From positions 1-64,000 of the forward strand of contig NZ_JNKU01000003.1 in the NCBI RefSeq assembly GCF_000702165.1: 64,000 bases of DNA, written 5' to 3'. The position numbers and the translations under genes are program-made. The notes below the pieces were generated by a model. It was not told where the DNA came from. It saw nothing but the letters and a program-made list of their open reading frames with translations, and made no database searches. Positions 44,850 to 52,850 of the stretch are shown here, in pieces (the first letter of the stretch is position 1; each line of letters opens with the position of its first letter). This stretch comes from Sharpea azabuensis DSM 18934. Its GTDB lineage: Bacteria; Bacillota_I; Bacilli_A; Erysipelotrichales; Coprobacillaceae.

Positions 44850-46701
44850 TTTGACACTCCTTAATCTTTTTCAGAAGATCATCGATGGATAATCCTTCAA
44901 CCTTTAATAACTGTCTAACATCACCATGTGTTACATAATGATCACCAATGCCCATTGCATGCAATTCAATAGAATAGTTATGTTGTGTATAGAAGAAACT
45001 CATTGCTTCACCTAAGCCCCCCATCAACATATCCGTTTCATAAACAATAATCTTTGTCTGGGCAATTTTCATAAGCATCTTTTCATCCATCGGCTTAAGA
45101 AAACATGCATTGATCAGATTGACTGGTAAATCATTTTCTCTAATTAGCTTCGCTACTTCTTTGAGATGATCACCATATGTAACAACACTTATCTTATTAT
45201 TTTCATCAAAATATTTTTCTTTCCATGTTCCTACTTCAATAACATCATCTTGATGTTCAGAATGCTTGTGAATCATATTCTTGCTATAACGAATAATATA
45301 AGGGTGATCATGATGATAGTAAGCTGTATTAATCATCAGTTCCGCTTCTTTCTGATTATGAGGTGCCATGATTATTAGATTAGGAATAGGCATCATATAG
45401 CTGATATCAAAGACACCATGATGCGTTGGGCCATCTTCACCCACTAATCCCGCACGATCAATGCCAATTAAACAAGGCAAGTTCATCCGTGCAATGTCAT
45501 GATTAAGTTGATCATAGGCACGTTGGGAAAATGAAGAATAGATGGATAGGAAAGGAAACTTATGACTAATAGCAAGTCCAGCAGCAAAAGTCATCGCATG
45601 TTCTTCCGCAATACCAACATCAAAACTACGATCAGGATAATGCTTGAAGATTTTATTTAGCGCACTGCCGGTTATCATTGCTGGTGTTATCACACATATA
45701 TCATCATGCTTGCCCATTAGGTATTCCACATGATTGGCAATTGCTTCACTCCAGCTTTGATGTTTGTTATGAATGACTGGCACAATACCTTTTTCTAGAT
45801 TAAATGGCTTAACACCATGATATAGTCCAATCTTGTCATTTTCAGCTTTTTCATAGCCTTTACCTTTTATTGTTTCAACATGGACTATAACACTATGGTC
45901 ATAATCTTTTGCCGTATTCAGTGTTGAAATCAATTCTTCTATGTTATGGCCATCAATAGGTCCTAAATAATCTAAACCAAGCTTTGTAAAAACAGACTCA
46001 TCAAGTATATGATCCTTGACAGCATCTTTCATCTTCTTAGTTACTTCATAGACACGTTCACCAGTCTTGCTTTTCTTCATAAATGTCACATAGTTATTAC
46101 GGGCATTTTTATATTTCTCTGATACCCTGATTTCGGAAAGCATATTGGAAAGGCCGCCAACATTCTTAGTGATTGACATATTGTTATCATTAAGAATAAC
46201 AATCACTTTATGCTTACATGTTCCAAGATAGTTTAAAGCTTCAAATGACTCACCAGACATCATTGCGGCATCGCCGACAACAGCGATGACCTGATAATCT
46301 TCTTTGTTCAAGTCTCTTGCCGTAGCAATTCCGATTGAACCAGAAATGGCTGTTGAAGAATGACCTGCTTCCCAGCAATCATATGCACTCTCTTTGCGTT
46401 TCTGAAAGCCAGAAATACCGCCAAACTTTCTTAAATCAGGAAAATCCTTTGCCCGGCCTGAAAGAATCTTATGGACATAGGATTGATGGCCTACGTCAAA
46501 AGCTATTTTATCTTTTGGAAAATCAAATACATAATGCAAGGCAACAGTCAGTTCTACAATTCCTAAATTACTAGAAAAGTGTCCTCCTGTTTTTGCAACA
46601 GAATTCATGATAAATGAGCGAATATCCTGAGATAGATCACTCAGTTCTTCTGTTGTCATTGATTTTAAAAATTTTGAATTTTCTATCTCTTCAATTTTCA
46701 A
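44842..46701 (-). CDS. dxs: 1-deoxy-D-xylulose-5-phosphate synthase
   Basis: 619 residues. ThDP enzyme starting the MEP isoprenoid pathway from pyruvate and glyceraldehyde-3-phosphate. The ThDP motif is VVGDAAMMSGESFEALN ending ILNDNNMSI; DVGHQSYVHKIL lies near 68-79; the C-terminal part has the conserved GLVGEDGPTHHGVFD and DVGIAEEHAMTFAAG. It starts 1 bp after the ispA stop. Next to ispA it suggests one transcript for prenyl precursor synthesis. Confidence 0.96.
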   Translation of the reverse strand: MKIEEIENSKFLKSMTTEELSDLSQDIRSFIMNSVAKTGGHFSSNLGIVELTVALHYVFDFPKDKIAFDVGHQSYVHKILSGRAKDFPDLRKFGGISGFQKRKESAYDCWEAGHSSTAISGSIGIATARDLNKEDYQVIAVVGDAAMMSGESFEALNYLGTCKHKVIVILNDNNMSITKNVGGLSNMLSEIRVSEKYKNARNNYVTFMKKSKTGERVYEVTKKMKDAVKDHILDESVFTKLGLDYLGPIDGHNIEELISTLNTAKDYDHSVIVHVETIKGKGYEKAENDKIGLYHGVKPFNLEKGIVPVIHNKHQSWSEAIANHVEYLMGKHDDICVITPAMITGSALNKIFKHYPDRSFDVGIAEEHAMTFAAGLAISHKFPFLSIYSSFSQRAYDQLNHDIARMNLPCLIGIDRAGLVGEDGPTHHGVFDISYMMPIPNLIIMAPHNQKEAELMINTAYYHHDHPYIIRYSKNMIHKHSEHQDDVIEVGTWKEKYFDENNKISVVTYGDHLKEVAKLIRENDLPVNLINACFLKPMDEKMLMKIAQTKIIVYETDMLMGGLGEAMSFFYTQHNYSIELHAMGIGDHYVTHGDVRQLLKVEGLSIDDLLKKIKECQNG

Positions 46702-46702
46702 G

Positions 46703-47548
46703 TTAGTTCACCCTTTTTATTACCTTTTCCAGCAAATCAATCATTATGCCGTGGTTACAAGTCATTCCATAAATATCCTCTAAGCATTGCTTAAATAATT
46801 CATTTGCATATTCTCTAGATTTTTCTAGACCTAGCAGTGAGACATAGGTTGATTTCCCGTTTTCTATATCGCTGCCTGCTGTTTTTCCTAAAGTAGCACT
46901 GTCGCTTGTGACGTCAAGGATATCATCCTGAATTTGAAAAGCTAATCCTAAATGAAAGCCCAACGTACGAAGTGCTTCCTGCTCCTTACCCACAACTATA
47001 CCTGCCATTTCTAGTGGTGCAGCAATCAGACATCCAGTTTTATAGTGATGAATATCTTCTAATTCTTTTAGACTAGCCTGATGATTTTCATAATACATAT
47101 CCTGCTGTTGACCATAGATCATGCCAGAAGCGCCTGAAGATTTAAATAAAAGTGAGGCAAGCTGAACTTTTAAATGGTCTTCAATAGATGACTGCATAAT
47201 GACATTCATTGCCTCATTTAATAAGCCATCACCAGCAAGAATTGCTGTTGCTTCATCAAACTGCTTGTGACAAGTAGGACGCCCTCTTCTTAGATCATCA
47301 TTGTCCATGGCTGGTAAATCATCATGAATGAGTGAATAAGTATGAATCATCTCGATTGCACAGGCAACATCCAGATATTCTTGGTAAGGGTAGCCATATG
47401 CCTTAAGAGCACTTAATAATAATACTGGTCTCAAGCGTTTGCCACCAGCCATGACAGAATATTTCATAGCTTCTTTAACAGCACCATCTTTTGGCTTGTT
47501 CAGCAATATTTCAAGATGGCTATTGATTTCCTCTATCATTTGTTTCAT
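46703..47548 (-). CDS. ispA: Farnesyl diphosphate synthase (polyprenyl synthetase)
   Basis: 281 residues from the ATG at 47548, which has AAGGTGAT upstream; longer forms would run far into xseB. The two aspartate-rich motifs are visible: first HDDLPAMDNDDLRRGRPT near 82-99, second LAFQIQDDILDVTSD near 210-224. GGKRLRP is at about 44-50. It condenses IPP with DMAPP/GPP to farnesyl diphosphate for undecaprenyl and quinone tails. It overlaps xseB by 29 bp. Confidence 0.95.
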   Translation of the reverse strand: MKQMIEEINSHLEILLNKPKDGAVKEAMKYSVMAGGKRLRPVLLLSALKAYGYPYQEYLDVACAIEMIHTYSLIHDDLPAMDNDDLRRGRPTCHKQFDEATAILAGDGLLNEAMNVIMQSSIEDHLKVQLASLLFKSSGASGMIYGQQQDMYYENHQASLKELEDIHHYKTGCLIAAPLEMAGIVVGKEQEALRTLGFHLGLAFQIQDDILDVTSDSATLGKTAGSDIENGKSTYVSLLGLEKSREYANELFKQCLEDIYGMTCNHGIMIDLLEKVIKRVN

Positions 47549-47765
47549 TAGAATCACCTTCATATGTCTGCATGCCACCATTTTCATAAATCTTGACAAC
47601 ACGATCTTCAATACTCTTCAACTTGCTGTCACATAGCTTAGCTAGCTCTATTCCCTCTTCATAGAGAGTTATGCTTTCATCAAGTGTTGCTTTATTTTCT
47701 TCAAGAATCTTAATGATCTCATCAAGTCGATTCATTGCTTGTTCATATGTCATATTTTTATCCAT
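47520..47765 (-). CDS. xseB: Exodeoxyribonuclease VII small subunit
   Basis: 81 residues, helical: MTYEQAMNRLDEIIKILEEN, then LDESITLYEEGIELAKLCDSK, the diagnostic pattern of XseB. Several copies bind one XseA to form the ssDNA-specific exonuclease. It lies 8 bp downstream of xseA; its acidic tail overlaps ispA. Confidence 0.96.
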   Translation of the reverse strand: MDKNMTYEQAMNRLDEIIKILEENKATLDESITLYEEGIELAKLCDSKLKSIEDRVVKIYENGGMQTYEGDSNETNDRGNQ

Positions 47766-47773
47766 AATAACCT

Positions 47774-49150
47774 CTATCCAATAATAGCTTTTTTTCGGCC
47801 ATCCGCAAATTCAATAGCAACATGATCGCCACTTGACAATTGACTTGCATGCTCTATAACCTGATTGTTTTTTAAAACAATGCTGTAACCACGATTAAGA
47901 ATTTTTAAAGGACTAACAAGATCTAACTTGGTAACTGAAGCTAGATAATGGTGTCTTTCTTCTTTCAAATAGTCTTGAATGAATGTCTGGAGATTATCAC
48001 TATTTCTAGCTAAGCGATATTCCTCATTCTTTGTGTAGCGTGTCATCTGCAGTTGTAATGCTGCCTTCTTGTTCTGAATGATACTATTATTGTTATTTAT
48101 AAAATCATGAGAAAGCTGTATAAGCTTTTGTTTATTTCTTTGTAAGCTATCTTGTCTATCAGTTATGAGCTTTTCTCCTAAATGCCCTAAAGCATCACGG
48201 TTATGGGCAAGATGAAGCAATTCATTTTCATAGAGATAGCCAGGATTCTTAAAAACATAGGAGTTCAAGACATGCTGTAAAATCGTTTTTTTATTTTCTA
48301 ACTGATAACTCATTAGGGCGTGCAGACGTTTCTTTTTCATTAGAACATTATTACTTAGTTCTTTGGCATCGGGAACCGATGCCACTGCTGCTGCCGTAGG
48401 TGTTGCTGCACGCAAATCACTTACAAAATCAACAAGTGTTGTATCTGTCTCATGTCCGACGCCAGTAATAATAGGAGTCTGAAGCTGATAAATGCAGCGA
48501 ACAAGTTCTTCCTCATTAAAGTTCCATAAATCCTCGATGGAACCGCCGCCCCGACAAAGCAAGATTGTAGATGGTCTAGCCTTATCGACTGCTTTAAGCA
48601 TTGCAATAATATGCTTATAAGCATCCTTACCTTGTACAGGAATAGGAAAGATATAAATTGGGACGCTTGGAAATCGCTGCTTAATAGTTCTTAAAACATC
48701 CTGCAAAGCTGCTGACTGTTTTGCTGAAAGTACAGCAATGTTTTTAGGAAAGCGTGGTATGGGCTTTTTATGTGCTTCATCAAACAGTCCTTCCTTAAGC
48801 AACTTTAACTTAAGCTCCTCATATTTTACAGCCAGATCACCAAGGCCATCTTCCTGCATTGCATCAATATAGAGCTGATATACGCCAGTTTTTTCATAAA
48901 CCGAAACATGGCAATGGGCAATCACTTTCATGCCATTTTCAGCACGAAAAGGTAACTTTTTTGCATAGGAAGCAAACATAATCGCATTGACTGCCGCTTT
49001 CTCATCTTTCAAAGTAAAATACATATGCCCACTTGGATGTGGCCGGTAGTTTGATATTTCTCCTCGGACAGTTATGTCCTGTAAACGAAAATCACGATCA
49101 AACAATGCCTTCACATAGCCATTAAGAGCATGAACACTAATGGGTTTCAT
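47774..49150 (-). CDS. xseA: Exodeoxyribonuclease VII large subunit
   Basis: 458 residues. The N-terminal OB domain has VRGEISNYRPHPSGHMYFTLKD. The catalytic core contains CRGGGSIEDLWNFNEEELVRCI and GVGHETDTTLVDFVSDLRAATPTAAA. A long coiled-coil region (270-400) binds XseB. The C-terminal beta segment reads LKILNRGYSIV. The ATG overlaps the nusB stop by 1 base. folD, between nusB and xseA in Bacillus, is missing here. Confidence 0.96.
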   Translation of the reverse strand: MKPISVHALNGYVKALFDRDFRLQDITVRGEISNYRPHPSGHMYFTLKDEKAAVNAIMFASYAKKLPFRAENGMKVIAHCHVSVYEKTGVYQLYIDAMQEDGLGDLAVKYEELKLKLLKEGLFDEAHKKPIPRFPKNIAVLSAKQSAALQDVLRTIKQRFPSVPIYIFPIPVQGKDAYKHIIAMLKAVDKARPSTILLCRGGGSIEDLWNFNEEELVRCIYQLQTPIITGVGHETDTTLVDFVSDLRAATPTAAAVASVPDAKELSNNVLMKKKRLHALMSYQLENKKTILQHVLNSYVFKNPGYLYENELLHLAHNRDALGHLGEKLITDRQDSLQRNKQKLIQLSHDFINNNNSIIQNKKAALQLQMTRYTKNEEYRLARNSDNLQTFIQDYLKEERHHYLASVTKLDLVSPLKILNRGYSIVLKNNQVIEHASQLSSGDHVAIEFADGRKKAIIG

Positions 49151-49554
49151 TAGATAACCTCGTTGAGTACCCCATTAATAAACTTATAGGAATCTTCATC
49201 ACAGAATTCCTTAGCATTAATAACAGCTTCATTAATAATAATACGCTTATCAAGCTCACTATCTGCAAGTTCACATGTTGCAACAAGCAAAATAGCCTGT
49301 TCCATATAAGAAAGACGATTAAAAGTCCAGCCTTTCTTTAATTCTTTGCTAATGAGAACAATATAATTCTCTTTATTCTCTAATACCGTTTTGACAAGTC
49401 GCACAGCAAATTTCTTTGCTGAATATCCATCTTTTAACTCTGGATCCAAATCAATAAAATGCAATAAATCCTCTAATGAAGCATCAATCAATAAATTCTG
49501 ATAAACACAGAAAATTGCTTTCTGTCTAGCATATTGTCTGATCGTTTTTTCCAT
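49150..49554 (-). CDS. nusB: Transcription antitermination factor NusB
   Basis: 134 residues from the ATG at 49554, with GGAGG 9 bp upstream; a TTG two codons earlier is less likely. Helical NusB fold: RQYARQKAIFCVYQNL at the N-terminus; WTFNRLSYMEQAILLVATCEL and IINEAVINAKEFCDEDSYKFINGVLN near the end. It acts with NusE on rRNA leader boxA. It is the first gene of the series down to recN. Confidence 0.93.
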   Translation of the reverse strand: MEKTIRQYARQKAIFCVYQNLLIDASLEDLLHFIDLDPELKDGYSAKKFAVRLVKTVLENKENYIVLISKELKKGWTFNRLSYMEQAILLVATCELADSELDKRIIINEAVINAKEFCDEDSYKFINGVLNEVI

Positions 49555-49622
49555 TTTCAAAAACCTCCAAATTTCTATTCATTATAATACCATATTAATG
49601 CATAAAAGTCATATCAATACAC

Positions 49623-49655
49623 AAAAAGAAAAGCAAGATAAACTGTCTTGCTTTT
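49623..49655 (-). terminator. Terminator of the Asp23-family gene
   Basis: Minus-strand stem AAAAGCAAGA / TCTTGCTTTT, 7-nt loop, then CTTTTTG. It overlaps the stop codon. Confidence 0.85.
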
Positions 49656-49998
49656 AGAACTCAATACTTTCTACATTAATATCAATAGATTTCACATCAA
49701 CATTACACATATCTTTTACTGCAGCAGCAATAGCTTTCTGTAGATCTTTTACTTTACGTGTAACTTTTACACCATATTTCACTTTAATGTGTAAAGTTAT
49801 TGTTACGTTATTATCATCAATACGTGCATTTACAAGACGTTTAGATCCATTGATTGAAAAACCTTTTGAAGTATCTAGGCTTACATCTTTGTCTTCATTG
49901 ATGACTTCTTTTGCAATGATATCAAAGACCTGGACACTCATCATGATATCGCCATTAATTGGACTTTCTTTGTATGTATAGTATTCATTATGTGCCAT
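49654..49998 (-). CDS. Asp23/Gls24 family envelope-stress protein (YqhY-like)
   Basis: 114 residues. The Asp23 core is visible: VFDIIAKEVINE near 25, NVTITLHIKVKYGVKV near 65-80 and KDLQKAIAAAVKDMCNVDVKSIDINVESI at the end. In Bacillus YqhY lies beside accBC and nusB and is linked to acetyl-CoA carboxylase control. Here accB/accC are not adjacent, but nusB follows. It has its own terminator. GAGGTAAAG lies before the ATG. Confidence 0.9.
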   Translation of the reverse strand: MAHNEYYTYKESPINGDIMMSVQVFDIIAKEVINEDKDVSLDTSKGFSINGSKRLVNARIDDNNVTITLHIKVKYGVKVTRKVKDLQKAIAAAVKDMCNVDVKSIDINVESIEF

Positions 49999-50057
49999 AA
50001 CTTTACCTCTTCCTTCTACCTTTATATTGTATAAGAAAAATTGTCACAATACAAGGC

Positions 50058-50087
50058 AAAAAAGAATCAGCCTCAATGACTGATTCT
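50058..50087 (-). terminator. Terminator of efp
   Basis: Minus-strand stem AGAATCAG / CTGATTCT, 9-nt loop, then T tract. Confidence 0.85.
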
Positions 50088-50092
50088 ACAAA

Positions 50093-50650
50093 TTAAGCTC
50101 TTCCGCCGTAAGTACCATCAACTGTATTGACAATAACTGTTTCGCCTTCTTCAATAAACAAAGGTACTTTGATTTCGAAACCTGTTTCAATCTTGGCAAA
50201 CTTAGTTGCCCCCTGTGCAGTATCGCCTCTAACAGCAGGTTCAGTTTCAATTACTTTAAATGGAACATTTACAGGCAATGCAACACCTAAAACTTCACCT
50301 TCGAAAGAAGTAACTTCAACTTCGTCACTTGCTTTCATGAAATTCTGTTCCCATTTCAAGCGGTCAGCAGGAATTTCAATCTGGTCATATGTTTCATTAT
50401 CCATGAATACGAGCATGCCGCCATTATCATAAAGATATTGCATTTTACGCTTTTCAACAGTTGCTCTTTCGACCTTAGCATTTCCGCCAAATGTAATTTC
50501 AGTTGTCGAACCTGTTCTTAAGTTCTTCATTTTTACACGGATATTAGCAGCTGCACGAGCAGTCTTATTATGTGAATAGTCTAAAACAATATAAAGATTT
50601 CCATCATACTGGAAAGTAGTTCCTGGTCTTAAATCACCAACACTAATCAT
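50093..50650 (-). CDS. efp: Elongation factor P with Arg32 in the modification loop
   Basis: 185 residues, three OB-like domains; it relieves ribosome stalling at polyproline. The tip loop of domain I reads HNKTARAAANIRVKMKNLR. By count and by alignment with Bacillus EF-P (HVKPGKGAAFVRSKLRNLR), residue 32 is Arg, not the Lys that Bacillus modifies with 5-aminopentanol. The C-terminal signature VNTVDGTYGGRA is intact. Arg32 is the rhamnosylated residue in EarP-type proteobacteria; no earP is in the window. AGGAG lies 8 bp before the ATG. Confidence 0.95.
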   Translation of the reverse strand: MISVGDLRPGTTFQYDGNLYIVLDYSHNKTARAAANIRVKMKNLRTGSTTEITFGGNAKVERATVEKRKMQYLYDNGGMLVFMDNETYDQIEIPADRLKWEQNFMKASDEVEVTSFEGEVLGVALPVNVPFKVIETEPAVRGDTAQGATKFAKIETGFEIKVPLFIEEGETVIVNTVDGTYGGRA

Positions 50651-50680
50651 TTTATAGCTCCTTTCTAAAAAACCGAATAA

Positions 50681-50709
50681 ATTATAACAAAACTGCTTAC
50701 ACTTGTAAA
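50681..50709 (-). promoter_or_regulatory. Promoter of efp
   Basis: Minus strand: -35 TTTACA (50704-50709), 17-bp spacer, -10 TATAAT (50681-50686) preceded by TGT. A near-consensus sigma-A promoter. Confidence 0.85.
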
Positions 50710-50741
50710 ATAGAAATCCTCTTGTAATTTGAGATATTCTT

Positions 50742-51137
50742 CTATGAAAGATACTTAAATTCTATCACTGATAAATCTTTTGTGCTGATATGCATTTCAA
50801 ATCGATATCTATTTTGATTATCGGATATGTCACAATCAATCAAATAGTACGACCACATATCATCAACAGTATAATGAATACGCGTATTGTTTACTGTAAA
50901 ATCATCACTCAGCAATAAATTAGTATCCATTGTTTCACGAAAATAGCGCTTTAAATAAATCTGTATTTGCCTTTGTTCATTAAGTTTTACTTCATCCTTA
51001 TGAAAAGCAAATAAATCCGCATAAATACGGCTTGTCATTAAGAGACTCATAACAACAATGATAAAAATCATTAATGTAACATTTAGAACACTACCTTGTT
51101 GATTGCTCAGTTTGACCTTCCTGCTTTTCTTCTTCAT
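50742..51137 (-). CDS. comGG: ComGG-like minor pseudopilin
   Basis: 131 residues from the ATG at 51137 (AAAGGA upstream), inside the end of comGF. A basic N-terminus (KKKSRKVKLSNQQG) precedes a hydrophobic helix (SVLNVTLMIFIIVVMSLL): prepilin-like, cleavage predicted after the G of NQQG, without the usual Glu at +5. The C-terminal part is beta-rich. Identification rests on being last in the comG order. Last gene of the operon; the efp promoter follows. Confidence 0.7.
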   Translation of the reverse strand: MKKKSRKVKLSNQQGSVLNVTLMIFIIVVMSLLMTSRIYADLFAFHKDEVKLNEQRQIQIYLKRYFRETMDTNLLLSDDFTVNNTRIHYTVDDMWSYYLIDCDISDNQNRYRFEMHISTKDLSVIEFKYLS

Positions 51138-51546
51138 TTTCCTTTTCACTCTTTTCATACAGATCAGCAATAAGATAACGGTATTCTCGTTTGCCACGAC
51201 GCACCTTCATGAGAAGAAAACGATTGTTTTCAAAAAAAGCTACGTCATCAACATCATAGAGCAGTGTTTCATAGCCCGGCGTTTTAACAAGCCGATGATC
51301 ACTCAATTCAATATGGAATTCCTTTCCATCTTTGTCTTTATAGACAATTCCATTGTGGTAGCTTTCAATCTTAGCCGTCATGAGATAGTCGGAAAGTTGT
51401 TTTGTTCCAATGGAAAGATCACTATCAATTTTTACTTCAGGCATCTTTAAAGACCTTATCATGCCATAAGCAGTCGAAGTGATCAGAATCGTAATTGAAA
51501 GTGCTAATAACATTTCTACGAGCGTAAAACCTTTTCGATTATATAT
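51091..51546 (-). CDS. comGF: ComGF-like minor pseudopilin with probable AUA start
   Basis: The prepilin leader and helix NRKGFTLVEMLLALSITILI are encoded in a frame that is closed by TGA at 51553-51555. Between that stop and the cleavage Gly the codons are CCT, CCC, ATA, TAT, AAT, CGA, AAA, GGT, with no ATG, GTG or TTG. ATA at 51544-51546 sits 6 bp after a perfect GGAGGTGA. A start at the first ATG (51513) would delete the leader and cleavage site. So the product is probably 151 residues, initiated at AUA. The C-terminal tail is acidic (KSEKENEEEKQEGQTEQ). Confidence 0.72.
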   Translation of the reverse strand: MYNRKGFTLVEMLLALSITILITSTAYGMIRSLKMPEVKIDSDLSIGTKQLSDYLMTAKIESYHNGIVYKDKDGKEFHIELSDHRLVKTPGYETLLYDVDDVAFFENNRFLLMKVRRGKREYRYLIADLYEKSEKENEEEKQEGQTEQSTR

Positions 51547-51725
51547 GGGAGGTCACCTCCATACTGCTTCGTTATTTCTTCTTCCACCTGATGACTATTG
51601 GCATGCAATACTCTTTGGTAAGAACGATTTAGGCTAGCTTGTAAAGAAATCATTCCAACGAGTACAGAGCAGAAAATCATAAAGGCGAAAAGCGCTTCAA
51701 TCATAGTACTTCCCTTACTTGACAT
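51516..51725 (-). CDS. comGE: ComGE-like minor pseudopilin
   Basis: 69 residues from the ATG at 51725 (GGAAGTGG upstream). The prepilin leader is very short: MSSKG, then STMIEALFAFMIFCSVLVGM, with the +5 Glu present. A hydrophilic C-terminus follows. Its reading frame covers the comGF ribosome site and initiation codon, ending 30 bp inside comGF, so ribosomes finishing comGE would unfold the comGF hairpin. Confidence 0.75.
   Translation of the reverse strand: MSSKGSTMIEALFAFMIFCSVLVGMISLQASLNRSYQRVLHANSHQVEEEITKQYGGDLPYIIEKVLRS
51548..51560 (-). promoter_or_regulatory. Shine-Dalgarno of comGF inside a hairpin
   Basis: GGAGGTGACCTCC: GGAGG pairs with CCTCC around TGA. The ribosome site of comGF is thus self-sequestered unless ribosomes translating comGE open it. 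Confidence 0.65.
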
Positions 51726-52116
51726 AAAACGCACCACTTCCTAACTGAAAAACAAATTCATAGATTTTTCCCGGCGAGCTAAGTCTGATTGTTTTAGCAA
51801 TCTTGATATGTCCGGAAGCATTAAATGTAAACTGGTAATGATTGAGGAATTGATAATCATTCGCTAAAACGACTTCTTTCTCGAACTGATTACTGCTGAT
51901 TTCAACACAATTGCTGTCGCAAACAACTTTAACAGTCTCATGCTTGACCATGGCTTGACTTCTTGCTAATTGAAAGGCGTGTGTAACCAACGCTATTTGT
52001 GCCTGTGCACTCGCCTTAGGCTTTCTGAAAGTCAATGTAATTGATGAAATGATTACTGTAATAGCTAAAACAAAGATCATTTCAACAAGTGTAAATCCCT
52101 TTCTATTTGCTAACAT
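51715..52116 (-). CDS. comGD: ComGD-like pseudopilin
   Basis: 133 residues from the ATG at 52116, inside the end of comGC. Class leader MLANRKG, then FTLVEMIFVLAITVIISSI with the +5 Glu. The globular part has two cysteines (VVCDSNCVEIS) that could form a disulfide. The earlier in-frame ATG at 52128 is possible. Confidence 0.82.
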   Translation of the reverse strand: MLANRKGFTLVEMIFVLAITVIISSITLTFRKPKASAQAQIALVTHAFQLARSQAMVKHETVKVVCDSNCVEISSNQFEKEVVLANDYQFLNHYQFTFNASGHIKIAKTIRLSSPGKIYEFVFQLGSGAFYVK

Positions 52117-52411
52117 AGGCCTGACCATCACTGATATAGATGCTTTTGCCATTTGGGCATACAGCCTGCTTCTCTGTCAGGTAAGGTGTCGAACCGCTTG
52201 TAAGCTGGGAAATGCTTGTTGGAAGCTGTTCATGTTCAATTTCATAAAGGATAATTTGTGAATTCACGACTTCTATTTGTGCTTGGCAGCCCTTGTCCTT
52301 GACTATTCTATTTTTATTAGTCACATAAGGGATAACAAGCAACAGTATCACAAGAATAACAGAAATACAGAAAATCATTTCAATGAGTGTAAACCCCTTG
52401 TTTTTCATCAT
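52103..52411 (-). CDS. comGC: ComGC major competence pseudopilin
   Basis: 102 residues from the ATG at 52411 (AGAGG 6 bp upstream); the longer open frame lies in the preceding gene. Leader MMKNKG is followed by FTLIEMIFCISVILVILLLVIP, the classic type IV prepilin helix with Glu at +5. A small C-terminal domain has TNKNRIVKDKGCQAQIE. This is the main subunit of the pseudopilus that captures external DNA. The prepilin peptidase ComC is not in the window. Confidence 0.92.
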   Translation of the reverse strand: MMKNKGFTLIEMIFCISVILVILLLVIPYVTNKNRIVKDKGCQAQIEVVNSQIILYEIEHEQLPTSISQLTSGSTPYLTEKQAVCPNGKSIYISDGQAYVSK

Positions 52412-52850
52412 CTTTAACCTCTTCTTTCTTTGCATAATGATGCATGAGATAACTTTGTGCAATACAAGTTTGTATTTCCGATAAGCCTGTCGCAATAATA
52501 CTTGCACAAGCAATCGTCAGGAAGCTTTCTTGCTGAGTGTGATTTAGATAGCCCTTTAAGGCAATCTTATTGCCATCATAAATAACTTCCATCTCCCCTT
52601 CTGTCATTTCTATGATGCCATTTTTAAACAAGTAATGTCTTTGACAGTCACAATGGTCCCTTAACCAGCGTCCTAATGAAAATGCATTCATCAGCACATC
52701 CACATATGCCTGATCCTCGCTCTTTTTTAGCAAATGTTCGACTGATAAGACAGTCATCTTGACGGGATTTAGGTCATCCCAGTCTGGATTCTTACCAACA
52801 CAAACACTGTCTTGATCCATGCTAACATAAATCAGCGATTTCATGCTCAT
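52380..52850 (-). CDS. Unknown com-operon protein, family member 3 (between comGB and comGC)
   Basis: About 156 residues; start uncertain (ATG at 52850 or 52844, GGAG just upstream). No membrane anchor. Central block WLRDHCDCQRHYLFKN, then beta-rich GEMEVIYDGNKIALKGYL, then helices ESFLTIACASIIATGLSEIQ and AQSYLMHHYAKK. Shape and several residues parallel the protein encoded at 55236-55694 (YLRYHDSFEGCYLFEE, then AVIIYAIVIAKSLSAKNQQ). The gene overlaps both neighbours, so it is a real part of the operon. I know no such gene in the Bacillus or streptococcal comG operons. Confidence 0.75.
   Translation of the reverse strand: MSMKSLIYVSMDQDSVCVGKNPDWDDLNPVKMTVLSVEHLLKKSEDQAYVDVLMNAFSLGRWLRDHCDCQRHYLFKNGIIEMTEGEMEVIYDGNKIALKGYLNHTQQESFLTIACASIIATGLSEIQTCIAQSYLMHHYAKKEEVKDDEKQGVYTH

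Noticed and set aside
51513-51513. ATG at 51513 as the comGF start
   Set aside because: It would remove the leader and the K-G cleavage site that are encoded just upstream in the same frame.
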